Positions 15,846-22,634 of a stretch of DNA of 64,000 nt are shown here, piece after piece (the stretch's first letter is position 1; each line of letters starts with the position of its first letter). The translations under genes were made by a program, and so were the position numbers. The notes beneath the pieces were generated by a model. That model made no database searches, was not told the DNA's origin, and saw only the letters and a list, made by a program, of their open reading frames with translations. The stretch is from Lentzea sp. NBRC 102530. GTDB taxonomy: Bacteria; Actinomycetota; Actinomycetes; Mycobacteriales; Pseudonocardiaceae. The stretch spans positions 1 through 64,000 of the forward strand of contig NZ_BSTF01000019.1 of assembly GCF_030269365.1 (NCBI RefSeq). The letters run 5' to 3'.

Positions 15846-15915
15846 TGCACGCCGTGCACCTCCCGTGCACCCCTTCCGTGCATCAATGCACCCCCTTGAG
15901 CACACTGCAATGCAC
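15846..15915. promoter_or_regulatory. Cluster of TGCAC repeats
   Basis: TGCAC occurs at 15846, 15855, 15866, 15887 and 15911, plus TGCAT at 15879, mostly as TGCACC(C/T)CC units on one strand. The spacing is irregular (9, 11, 13, 8 and 24 bp). The cluster fills the gap between the TPR regulator and the plus-strand small frame, so it is best read as multiple operator sites; a replication iteron role is the alternative. Confidence 0.6.
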
Positions 15916-15941
15916 CCCCTCACCTGCCGTTCTATGTGTAC

Positions 15942-16121
15942 ATGAACGAAACACCGGATGAGTTGGAATTCATCAGCCTCAGGCTGCGCCAGTTGCAGTT
16001 CGCCATAACGAGGGTCACTGAGAAGGTGGAACAGATCGAACGTCGTCGGCGGCTTCGAGTTGCTCGACACGCTCAGTCAGATGCAAGACCGCCGCCTGCA
16101 ATTGATCAAGCTGGCGAATGA
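15942..16121 (+). CDS. Possible small coiled-coil protein, 59 aa
   Basis: ATG 15942 (GTG 15936 is also in frame) opens a frame encoding MNETPDELEFISLRLRQLQF and then a basic heptad-like helix TRVTEKVEQIERRRR. That helix closely resembles the C-terminal coiled coil of the GntR protein encoded on the opposite strand (QLQAAVLHLTERVEQLEA). No ribosome site is evident, and the last third overlaps the 3' end of the GntR gene. It may be a truncated relative that mixes with GntR dimers, or an accident of an inverted duplication. Confidence 0.35.
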   Translation: MNETPDELEFISLRLRQLQFAITRVTEKVEQIERRRRLRVARHAQSDARPPPAIDQAGE

Positions 16122-16383
16122 CCGTCTCGATCGTGACCGGGCTTCGATCCTCGGCCGGCGGTTCTTGAACGAAGACGCCTACGGCTGGTTGCGAAACCAC
16201 CCAGCCCTCGGTCTCAAGGATCTGCACAGCCTTCTGCGCGGTCCCGAGTGCGACGCCGTGTTGCTCGGCGAGTTTGCGGTGACCGGGTAGACGGGCGCCC
16301 ACTTCCAGGGCTCCGGACCGGATGTCCTTCTTCACCGCTTCGACAACCCGCTGGTACGCGGCAAGTCCTGGCTGGTCGCTCAC
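16015..16383 (-). CDS. GntR-family repressor, 122 aa (KorSA-like position)
   Basis: A GntR winged helix spans about residues 8-72 (VVEAVKKDIRSGALEVGARL, then RKLAEQHGVALGTAQKAVQI and the wing GWVVSQPAVGVFV). Instead of an effector domain it has only a short coiled coil (IRQLDQLQAAVLHLTERVEQ). Small GntR proteins of this kind act as transfer and maintenance repressors in AICEs such as KorSA of pSAM2. It is divergent from the 129-aa gene at 16501, and the intervening 117 bp holds a short palindrome that could be its operator. Confidence 0.8.
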   Translation of the reverse strand: MSDQPGLAAYQRVVEAVKKDIRSGALEVGARLPGHRKLAEQHGVALGTAQKAVQILETEGWVVSQPAVGVFVQEPPAEDRSPVTIETVIRQLDQLQAAVLHLTERVEQLEAADDVRSVPPSQ

Positions 16384-16459
16384 GGCATCAGCCTAACTTC
16401 ACTGACCCACACTGCTACAGATCACCCGATTGGACTATGCCATCCGATCCATACTGCTC

Positions 16460-16473
16460 TACATTGGTATGTA
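16460..16473. promoter_or_regulatory. Candidate operator between GntR and the plus-strand operon
   Basis: TACATTGGTATGTA has 5-bp arms TACAT/ATGTA around TGGT. It lies 28 bp upstream of the ATG at 16501, close to where a -10 box would be, and within the promoter gap of a GntR gene. GntR-family sites are often short A/T-rich palindromes; binding by this protein is inference. Confidence 0.4.
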
Positions 16474-16500
16474 TCAGTTGCTCATCACCGGAGGTAAGAC

Positions 16501-16890
16501 ATGGCCCTGAACGACATCCCCGTGATCCTGTCCCACTACAAGCTCCTGATCACCGAAGCGCCCTGCGTGAAGATGCGCGAACTCGACGGCGGCCAGCTCG
16601 TTCCCGTGGTCGACCGCAACACCAACGAAGAGCAGTTCGTCGTGGTGCTGTTCGCCAAGGCTCGCCCCACTGAGGGGCGCCGCAAGACGAAGGGCGAGGA
16701 GATCCGCGTCAACCTCCCCGGCGACCCCGGTGCGGGCTTCGAGGAAGGCGACTACGTCGAGCTGATCAACCCCGTGATCAACACGTACGAGATGCGCGGG
16801 GAGGACGGCAAGATCACCGCCTCCGGTCTGTGGTTCAAGGCGGACGGCCTCACCCCTGCGGCGCGCATCGTGTCCGCTCCCGCGGCTTAG
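16501..16890 (+). CDS. Conserved AICE-type hypothetical protein, 129 aa
   Basis: ATG with an ideal GGAGG 6 nt upstream. The protein (MALNDIPVILSHYKLLITEA, then a beta-rich middle and GLWFKADGL near the end) has the look of a small beta-barrel or single-strand DNA-binding-like protein, but I do not recognise a family. Proteins of similar size and position head the transfer/replication operon in many actinomycete integrative elements. It is divergent from the GntR repressor, which probably controls it. GC-ending codons are strong and typical of the element core. Confidence 0.65.
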   Translation: MALNDIPVILSHYKLLITEAPCVKMRELDGGQLVPVVDRNTNEEQFVVVLFAKARPTEGRRKTKGEEIRVNLPGDPGAGFEEGDYVELINPVINTYEMRGEDGKITASGLWFKADGLTPAARIVSAPAA

Positions 16891-16994
16891 TCCCGCAAGC
16901 CCTGCCCGGTAGGCCGGTAGCCCGCTTCGAGTCGGGCCAGGGCACTCACATTTGTTCTTTGAGAATTACACAGTGAGTCGAACCATGCCTAAAT

Positions 16995-17017
16995 CCGGAG
17001 CATTTCACGTGCTCCGG
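16995..17017 (+). promoter_or_regulatory. 8-bp hairpin in the leader of the small-gene cluster
   Basis: CCGGAGCA (16995-17002) and TGCTCCGG (17010-17017) pair around a 7-nt loop. It sits between the 129-aa gene and the next operon without a T-run, about 70 bp before the ATG at 17085, so it may be a weak terminator or a leader structure. Confidence 0.4.
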
Positions 17018-17084
17018 GAGATTCGGTGAATCCAGGTGCGTCTTCGTTCCTGGGTTTGCCGTGCCTCCCGAAAGGAGTTTCAGC

Positions 17085-17297
17085 ATGGATGAGCGCTCGT
17101 ACCCGATCGAACTTGCTGATCCGGACGGCGATGACCCGCGCTTCACGTTCGGCCTCGTTCATGAGGTCGGGGAAGTCCTTACGAAGCACGGCTTTCCGGG
17201 CGTCGGCGAGAGCTGGCGGGACCACCTGGAGTTGCAGCAAGCGTTGTACCGCTTCATCTACGTCGGCGACCTGAGGACTGAGAGGTTGGTCAGTTGA
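17085..17297 (+). CDS. Small acidic hypothetical protein, 70 aa
   Basis: Starts MDERSYPIELADPDGDDPRF at ATG 17085, with AAAGGAG 7 nt upstream; the frame is open further upstream, but the earlier start lacks a ribosome site. Acidic N-terminus, helical C-terminus (RDHLELQQALYRFIYVGDLR), no known domain. Its TGA overlaps the TTG start of the next gene. It is the first of three short coupled genes in front of the translocase gene. Confidence 0.6.
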   Translation: MDERSYPIELADPDGDDPRFTFGLVHEVGEVLTKHGFPGVGESWRDHLELQQALYRFIYVGDLRTERLVS

Positions 17298-17560
17298 TCC
17301 AAGAGATGTTGAACGACCGCGCCCAACAGCGGTACGGCTCGTTCGTCGGCGCGATGGACTTCGTCGAGGAGTTGTTGGTGCCGCTGGAAAAGCTCATCAA
17401 CCGGATGAGCGTGAAGCCCGGCAAGGCCGGTGGCTGGCGGGTCGCGACACCCGACGAACTCAAGGGCTACCTGCGGACCGCGCGGAACGACCTCAGCGCG
17501 CTGCGGGAGCAGGCCAAGCGGCACGAGATCAATTTGAAGGCCAAGGAGTGGGGAGCCTGA
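17294..17560 (+). CDS. Small helical hypothetical protein, 88 aa
   Basis: TTG start at 17294 overlaps the previous stop (TTGA), with AGAGG about 8 nt upstream; ATG 17306 is an alternative. The protein is highly helical and basic (EELLVPLEKLINRMSVKPGK, then LRTARNDLSALREQAKRHE), suggesting a coiled-coil accessory protein. Not recognised. It is separated by only 3 bp from the next gene. Confidence 0.6.
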   Translation: MIQEMLNDRAQQRYGSFVGAMDFVEELLVPLEKLINRMSVKPGKAGGWRVATPDELKGYLRTARNDLSALREQAKRHEINLKAKEWGA

Positions 17561-17563
17561 TCG

Positions 17564-17749
17564 ATGTCTCACCAGCTCGACAATGCCGTGTCCAACGTGG
17601 ACCAGGCGATGAAGCAGCTCCGCACGGCAATGGACGGCATCCCGGTTCGCCGGGAGGGCTTCACGGACCTGCGACGCCGGTTCGTCCACTCGGTCAGCGT
17701 CCTGACCACGGAAGCGTCCTACGCCCGCGGGCAACTGCCCAACAACTGA
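17564..17749 (+). CDS. Small helical hypothetical protein, 61 aa
   Basis: Starts MSHQLDNAVSNVDQAMKQLR with GGAG upstream. All-helical, polar, no cysteine or membrane span. Unrecognised; third of a coupled trio that precedes the DNA translocase gene by 79 bp. A weak hairpin (GGCCGA/TCGGCC near 17771-17801) lies in that gap. Confidence 0.55.
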   Translation: MSHQLDNAVSNVDQAMKQLRTAMDGIPVRREGFTDLRRRFVHSVSVLTTEASYARGQLPNN

Positions 17750-17828
17750 ATCCGCACTGATCAACGCGGCGGCCGATCTTCGACACGTTCGAGGGTCGGC
17801 CGTCGCGCTTCCTCTGAGGAGTACTGCA

Positions 17829-19199
17829 ATGGGTTGGAAGTGGAACGCAAGCAAGCGCGTCGTGGCCGCCGAGTTCCGCGCGGCACGATGGCTGGCCAGG
17901 AACCCGGAATGGATGCTCGCCCCGTCCGCTGTCGCGGCCGGTGCCTGCACGCTTGGCCCGAGCGTCACGGGCTTTGTCCTCGGCGGCGCAGCTGGTGCGA
18001 CCGGGCTTTGGTACCGGGGTCACCCGGACTCGTTCGACACCTTGGCCGCGCCCACACTGCGGGCCTGGCAGCGGCGGTGGTTCGGAGCCTACGTCGGTGG
18101 GCGCTGGCGGGACCTGATGGACGTGCACAAGCTGACAACCGAGCACCGCCGCAAGAAGGTCACGAACTACCCGCGCGTGGTGCGTGTCCGGTCGTACTCG
18201 CCGTCGATCGACACCGTGTTGGTGAAGCTCGCCAAGGGCCAGTCACCGATGCACTTCGCTCGCCAGGCCGAAGAGCTGGCGCACGCGATGGAGGCTGAAC
18301 GTGTCGCTATCGAGCTGGTGAAGCCCGGTTACGTGGCGCTCGTCGTCCAGCGGAACGAACCGTTCACGGAGATCATCCCGGCGCCTGACATGCCCGAACA
18401 CTCCGAAGACGTGGATCTGCGGGCGGTGCTGCTGGGTGAGGACGAGTACGGCGGCGACTGGACCGAACCCGTGCAGGGCACGCACACCCTGACTGCAGGT
18501 GGGACCGGGTCGGGCAAGAACTCGCTGGCGTTCGCCAAGCTGCGCTCGATGGCCCCGCTGATCAGGGATGGCATCGTCCGCCTGTGGGTGTGCGACCCGA
18601 AGTACCTGGAGTTCGCCGCCATCAAGCCGATCACGGAGAACCGCTACGCCGATGACGCGGGCGAGTGTCTGGAGCTGATCGAGATGTGGGTGGACGACAT
18701 GGAGCGCACCCAGAAGCGGATGCAGCGGGCGGGGCTGCGGTCGGTCCAGCCGTCGCGTGAGTACCCGCTCAACCTGCTGATCGTGGACGAGATCGGCTCG
18801 TTGGTCGCCTACCGGCCCGAGTACGCCCGGCAGATCACGGGCCTGCTGGCTCGGGGTACCTCGATGGGTCGCGCAACCCTGCACGTCGCAGACGCCTACA
18901 TCCAGGAACCGGACAAAGACACGCTGTCGATCCGGGACCTGTTCCCCAATCGCATCTGCCTGCGCACCACGTCACCGACGCACCCGGACATGGTGCTGGG
19001 TGAAGGCGCACGCGAACGAGGTGCGATCGCCGACCAGATCCCCGCGATTCCCGAAACGGCCGGCATCGGCTACCGCACCGACGAACGCTCACGCGTTCCC
19101 CGCCGGGTCCGCGCGGCCTACACGACTGACGAGAACATCCGCGAACTCGTGGAGTTCGTCCGCGACGGCCAGACCGGTTCTCTTCGCTCGATCGCCTGA
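17829..19199 (+). CDS. FtsK/SpoIIIE-like DNA translocase (Tra/TraSA type), 456 aa
   Basis: ATG 17829 follows GAGGAG. Two hydrophobic segments (about residues 35-65) anchor the N-terminus. A Walker A GGTGSGKNS begins near residue 224 and a Walker B LLIVDEIG near 316, followed by an arginine-containing sensor region (GLLARGTSMGRATLHVADAY). This is the FtsK-type motor that moves double-stranded DNA between hyphae in AICEs. At 456 aa it is in the size range of element-encoded translocases and lacks the long FtsK linker. It sits between small unknown genes and the whiB/rep cluster in the usual order. Confidence 0.9.
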   Translation: MGWKWNASKRVVAAEFRAARWLARNPEWMLAPSAVAAGACTLGPSVTGFVLGGAAGATGLWYRGHPDSFDTLAAPTLRAWQRRWFGAYVGGRWRDLMDVHKLTTEHRRKKVTNYPRVVRVRSYSPSIDTVLVKLAKGQSPMHFARQAEELAHAMEAERVAIELVKPGYVALVVQRNEPFTEIIPAPDMPEHSEDVDLRAVLLGEDEYGGDWTEPVQGTHTLTAGGTGSGKNSLAFAKLRSMAPLIRDGIVRLWVCDPKYLEFAAIKPITENRYADDAGECLELIEMWVDDMERTQKRMQRAGLRSVQPSREYPLNLLIVDEIGSLVAYRPEYARQITGLLARGTSMGRATLHVADAYIQEPDKDTLSIRDLFPNRICLRTTSPTHPDMVLGEGARERGAIADQIPAIPETAGIGYRTDERSRVPRRVRAAYTTDENIRELVEFVRDGQTGSLRSIA

Positions 19200-19247
19200 C
19201 TTTCTTTCACCCCAACACTTTTCGCCACTAATCTTGGAGGCCTTGCC

Positions 19248-19709
19248 ATGCCCGAAAACAACGCTCCTCGCCGTTTGGACGGCCTGCTTCGTGCGGTCCG
19301 CGGCCACATCCGCACGCTCGGACTGCCCCGGCCGGACCGCTTGGTCATCTCCACGCCGTCCGGCTCTGTGCACGCCGAATTCACCTCCGGCACCGCACCA
19401 GATCGGTTGGCCTATCTGCTGGTCTGGGCAGCCTCGCTGCACGGGGTCGAGCTGACCTGGACCCTTCAGGCTGCCGGAACCCTCTCCGTCGCGGCGGCCG
19501 GCCGCACTGCTTCCGGGGTCACGCTCGGGCTCGCTGCGTCGGCCTCGGTGGTCGAGCTGGGCGGCAAGGTCAAGTCGGGCTCGGGGGCGGTGCTCGCCAA
19601 GGTCTTCCGGCTGGCCGTGTGCACGCCGGAACAGGTCACCTTCGATGAAGTCGCCCAGGTCGTCCAGGCCGCACGCAAGTCCGCTCCCCGGCTGGCGGTG
19701 GCGGCGTGA
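19248..19709 (+). CDS. Conserved AICE-type hypothetical protein, 153 aa
   Basis: ATG 19248 with GGAGG 8-9 nt upstream. The protein has an amphipathic N-terminal helix (RRLDGLLRAVRGHIRTLG), an alternating strand pattern (DRLVISTPSGSVHAEF; VELTWTLQAAGTLSVAAAGR) and a C-terminal helix (FDEVAQVVQAARKSAP). I do not know its function. Its end overlaps the GTG of the WhiB-like gene (GTGA), so they are coupled. Confidence 0.65.
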   Translation: MPENNAPRRLDGLLRAVRGHIRTLGLPRPDRLVISTPSGSVHAEFTSGTAPDRLAYLLVWAASLHGVELTWTLQAAGTLSVAAAGRTASGVTLGLAASASVVELGGKVKSGSGAVLAKVFRLAVCTPEQVTFDEVAQVVQAARKSAPRLAVAA

Positions 19710-20032
19710 CGAACAACGACGCTGAAGCCTTTGGCTACCGGGTGTTGATGCGGGTCCTGTTCGGACCGACTGACGGACCGCCCGCCTGGCGTGAACGGGC
19801 CGCCTGTGCTGGCTCTGATCCGAGCCTTTTCGACACGGCCGGCCGAATCGCCGCCGCAAAGAAGGTGTGCGCGTCCTGTCCGGTCATCGACGAGTGCTGC
19901 CAAGACCAACTCGACTGGGAAGCCACCAGTCCCCGGTTCCGGGCCAACGCCTCCGGTGTCGTTGGTGGCCTCACGGGTGCTGATCGGCGCCGCATCCACT
20001 ACCCCGCCAAGAACGCAAAGGACGTGGCCTGA
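19706..20032 (+). CDS. WhiB-like iron-sulfur protein, 108 aa
   Basis: The four cluster-binding cysteines are present: C34 (AACAGSDPSLF), then C55-x2-C58-x5-C64 (CASCPVIDEC), with an extra C65. The GVVGGLT turn replaces the canonical G(I/V)WGG, so the tryptophan is missing. WhiB-like proteins carry a [4Fe-4S] cluster and act with the main sigma factor on transcription. The GTG start overlaps the previous stop, and the end overlaps the next ATG, so it is embedded in the element's transfer/replication operon. Its targets are probably element genes, but host genes are possible. Confidence 0.85.
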   Translation: MTNNDAEAFGYRVLMRVLFGPTDGPPAWRERAACAGSDPSLFDTAGRIAAAKKVCASCPVIDECCQDQLDWEATSPRFRANASGVVGGLTGADRRRIHYPAKNAKDVA

Positions 20033-20217
20033 TGAAGCTCGTACTCGCCGTACCGGTGAACCTCCGCGGCTTCGTCCGCCTCGCGCACCTGGCAACCGCC
20101 GCGGTGACCTCCCTGGTCTGCATGTACCTGCTGTTCGGCATCGTCGGGTGCCTGGTGCTCGCTGCCGAACTGCTGTGGCTGGGGTGCCTGCTCCTCAAGG
20201 CAGCGCACGGGGAGTAG
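20032..20217 (+). CDS. Small two-span membrane protein, 61 aa
   Basis: The ATG overlaps the stop of the WhiB-like gene (TGATG). Two hydrophobic helices, about residues 16-34 and 36-56 (AVTSLVCMYLLFGIVGCLVL), make up almost the whole protein. In AICEs such small membrane proteins near tra and rep are often spread proteins (Spd), which help plasmid DNA move along hyphae. That role is inferred from size, topology and position. Confidence 0.65.
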   Translation: MKLVLAVPVNLRGFVRLAHLATAAVTSLVCMYLLFGIVGCLVLAAELLWLGCLLLKAAHGE

Positions 20218-20225
20218 GTGGCCAC

Positions 20226-21017
20226 GTGTCCGGGAAGTCCAAGCACGGCAACGAAACTGAGTCCGACGAATCGCGCGAGACGCGAACCGTTCGACGGCTG
20301 CGGGCACAACTCGATGAGGCGCAGGACATCCACCAGCTCACGGCGAACCCGTTGCTGGCGGCTGTGCAGGCGGACCGGTTCCGGGTCTCGGTCACACGCT
20401 CCATGTGGTGCTTCCTGACCTGCGGACTCGGCTTCACCGCGACCGGGGTGCAAGCGTTTCTCGCCGGGCATCTTGGGCCGTCTGACCCGATGTGGTGGGG
20501 CGCGTGGCTGGTGGAACCGGCCTTCGCCGGAATCCTGATCACGCTCCTGCGGTGGGAAGCGCAGATGCTCGCTCACGGCCTGGCGGTCGATGACCGGCCG
20601 GTCAAGTGGCTCAAGCGGGTACTGCTCGGCGCAACGCTGATCACCAACGTGTGGTCATCGCTGCGGCCTCCGGACGGACAGATCAACGCCGGGATGGTGT
20701 TCCTGCACCTCGTGATCCCGCTCGTGGTCTTCCTGCTCGCCGAAGTCATGCCGGTGATCCAGGCACGCTGCAACGCCGCCCGTGACAAGGCGGCTGAGAT
20801 CGTTCCCGCTCCGACGTCCACCGCGCCGAGCGCAGCCACTCCGACGGCACCCACTCGAACCGCGCTGAGGCTTCCCGGACACCTGCAAGGTGCACTGGAT
20901 GCCAAGGCGAACGAGGTTCACGCGGAGGGTCGATCCCTAACCGCACAAGACATCCAAGACGCGCTGAACGTGCCCGAGGAGTACGCCGCGCGGCTCGCTG
21001 CGCAACTCGCAGCCTGA
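20226..21017 (+). CDS. DUF2637-like membrane protein, 263 aa
   Basis: GTG 20226 is chosen (MSGKSKHGNETESDES), with GGGGAG upstream; the frame is open far upstream but that part overlaps the WhiB-like gene. After a charged N-terminal region come hydrophobic segments at about residues 62-83, 92-106, 118-137 and 145-170 (for example VFLHLVIPLVVFLLAEVMPV), then a Pro/Thr/Ala-rich linker and a C-terminal helical segment (SLTAQDIQDALNVPEEYAAR) that could bind DNA. DUF2637 proteins accompany RepSA genes in many actinomycete elements, and a role in conjugation or spread is likely. Confidence 0.7.
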   Translation: MSGKSKHGNETESDESRETRTVRRLRAQLDEAQDIHQLTANPLLAAVQADRFRVSVTRSMWCFLTCGLGFTATGVQAFLAGHLGPSDPMWWGAWLVEPAFAGILITLLRWEAQMLAHGLAVDDRPVKWLKRVLLGATLITNVWSSLRPPDGQINAGMVFLHLVIPLVVFLLAEVMPVIQARCNAARDKAAEIVPAPTSTAPSAATPTAPTRTALRLPGHLQGALDAKANEVHAEGRSLTAQDIQDALNVPEEYAARLAAQLAA

Positions 21018-21031
21018 CCCATCTCAACCAC

Positions 21032-21071
21032 GCGGGGCATGACCAGAACACCGGTCATGCCCCGCCTTTTT
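21032..21071 (+). terminator. Strong rho-independent terminator
   Basis: GCGGGGCATGACC (21032-21044) and GGTCATGCCCCGC (21053-21065) form a perfect 13-bp stem with an 8-nt loop, followed by CTTTTT. It ends the transfer operon 15 bp after the DUF2637 gene and separates it from repSA-xis-int. Confidence 0.9.
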
Positions 21072-21100
21072 CGTTTTCCCGCAACGAAAGGAGGGCCACC

Positions 21101-22447
21101 GTGCTCACTCTGGAAGACCGCATCACCGCGCGAGTCAAGGCGGTCGACTTCCGGGCATGGCGAGACCGGGTCACCGCGATTGGCGGCTGTGCCGCGCCCA
21201 TCCGGTTGTCCGGCGCCTTCCAGCTCCAAGACCTCCACGGCGGGCTGATCGAGCACATTGGCGGAGACGTCATGGTTCCGTGTGGCAACCGCCGGGAGTC
21301 AGTCTGCCCGGCCTGCTCCGACCGATACGCGGCCGACGCCTACCACCTGATGCACGCGGGCTTGGCCGGTGGTTCCAAGGGCGTTCCCGAGACGGTGTCT
21401 GAGAAGCCGCGCGTGTTCGCGACGCTCACCGCACCGTCGTTCGGTCCGGTCCACAACCGCCCGGCCAACTCGACCGGCAAGGTCCGGCCCTGCACCGGCT
21501 GCGGGGAATGGCATCACGGCGACGATCCGCGCATCGGCGGTGCTGTCGACCCCGGCACCTACGACTACGGAGGCGCGGTGCTCTGGCAGGCACACGCCGG
21601 GAAGCTGTGGCACCGGTTCACGATCGCCCTGCGCCGCAAGCTCGCTGGCGCGGCCGGCCTCAAGGTCGCCGAGTTCAAGCACCACGCCCGGCTCTCCTAC
21701 GCCAAGGTCGCCGAATACCAGCGGCGCGGCCTCGTCCACTTCCACGCCGTCGTGCGCGTCGACGGACCGGACGGGCCTCACGACCCCACCCCGACATGGG
21801 CCACGGCCGAACTGCTCGGCGACTGCATCAAGGCAGCGGCTCGGGCGGTGCGGATCGACACCACGCGGCCGGACGGCTCGGCGCTGCGACTGCTCTGGGG
21901 CGAACAGGTCGACACCAAGGGAATCCGCGGCTCCCAGGTGGAGGACGAGTCCGGAGAGATCAGCGAGGCTCGGTTGGCGGGCTACGTCGCCAAGTACGCC
22001 ACCAAGGGCACGGGCGCGAAGGACACGGCGGACCGGCCGATCCGCTCGCAGCTGGACATCGACATCCTCCAGATCTCCGAGCACCACCGGCGGATGGTGC
22101 AGACCGCGTGGGACCTCGGCGGCCTGGCCGACTTCGAGGAACTGAACCTCCGGAAGTGGGCACACATGCTCGGGTTCCGCGGCCACTTCCTCACGAAGTC
22201 CAAGCACTACTCCACGACGTTCCGCGCCATCCGCGAAGAACGCCGCACCTTCCGGACGCTCGAAATGTTCGAACGCCTCGAACTCGATCCCGCGGCCGTG
22301 GTCGTCGTCAACGACTGGCAATACGCCGGGTCCGGCTACGACAACGACGCGGAACGCGAACTCGCGGCCGGCATTGCCGAACGGGTCCGAGCTCAACGAC
22401 TGCGCAAGTACGAACAGGAGGGGAAGAGCCATGTCCGAGCTGCCTAA
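21101..22447 (+). CDS. repSA: RepSA-like replication initiator, 448 aa
   Basis: GTG 21101 with AAAGGAGGG just upstream. The protein has a cysteine-rich N-terminal part (CGNRRESVCPACSDRYAADA and a later CTGCGEWHH) and the RGLVHFHAVVRVDG segment near residue 210 that belongs to the rolling-circle-type initiator core, with YVAKYATKG further on. This pattern matches RepSA of pSAM2 and relatives, which nick the element's origin during autonomous replication. An origin is probably within or near this gene but is not marked by an obvious iteron set. It is followed by overlapping xis and int genes. Confidence 0.85.
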   Translation: MLTLEDRITARVKAVDFRAWRDRVTAIGGCAAPIRLSGAFQLQDLHGGLIEHIGGDVMVPCGNRRESVCPACSDRYAADAYHLMHAGLAGGSKGVPETVSEKPRVFATLTAPSFGPVHNRPANSTGKVRPCTGCGEWHHGDDPRIGGAVDPGTYDYGGAVLWQAHAGKLWHRFTIALRRKLAGAAGLKVAEFKHHARLSYAKVAEYQRRGLVHFHAVVRVDGPDGPHDPTPTWATAELLGDCIKAAARAVRIDTTRPDGSALRLLWGEQVDTKGIRGSQVEDESGEISEARLAGYVAKYATKGTGAKDTADRPIRSQLDIDILQISEHHRRMVQTAWDLGGLADFEELNLRKWAHMLGFRGHFLTKSKHYSTTFRAIREERRTFRTLEMFERLELDPAAVVVVNDWQYAGSGYDNDAERELAAGIAERVRAQRLRKYEQEGKSHVRAA

Positions 22448-22634
22448 CCCAGACGAAGACCTGATGACCGTGGCCGTGGTCTGCAAGCTGCTGAAGATCA
22501 GCCCGGACACGTTCTACCGGTGGCGGCAGCTCGGCAAGGCTCCTGTGGCTTTCCTGCTGCCCAACGGATCTCTCCGCGTTGCGATGTCGGACTACCGGGC
22601 CTGGCTCGGTGAGCGGAGAAGTGAGGCCGCATGA
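22431..22634 (+). CDS. xis: Excisionase-type HTH protein, 67 aa
   Basis: ATG 22431 with GGAGGGGA upstream overlaps the repSA 3' end by 17 bp. The sequence TVAVVCKLLKISPDTFYRWR is a MerR/excisionase-type HTH, followed by a short wing (FLLPNGSLRVAMSDYRAWLG). Such proteins bind attR/attL DNA to direct the integrase towards excision. The stop overlaps the ATG of int (ATGA), so the two are produced together. Confidence 0.85.
   Translation: MSELPNPDEDLMTVAVVCKLLKISPDTFYRWRQLGKAPVAFLLPNGSLRVAMSDYRAWLGERRSEAA

Noticed and set aside
15846..15915. TGCAC repeats as a CRISPR array
   Set aside because: The units are 5-10 bp with irregular 8-24 bp spacing, with no 25-37 bp repeats and no cas genes in the window.
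21508..22464. A 318-aa Arg-rich frame inside repSA
   Set aside because: Shadow of repSA in another frame with no start signal; repSA has a ribosome site and conserved motifs.
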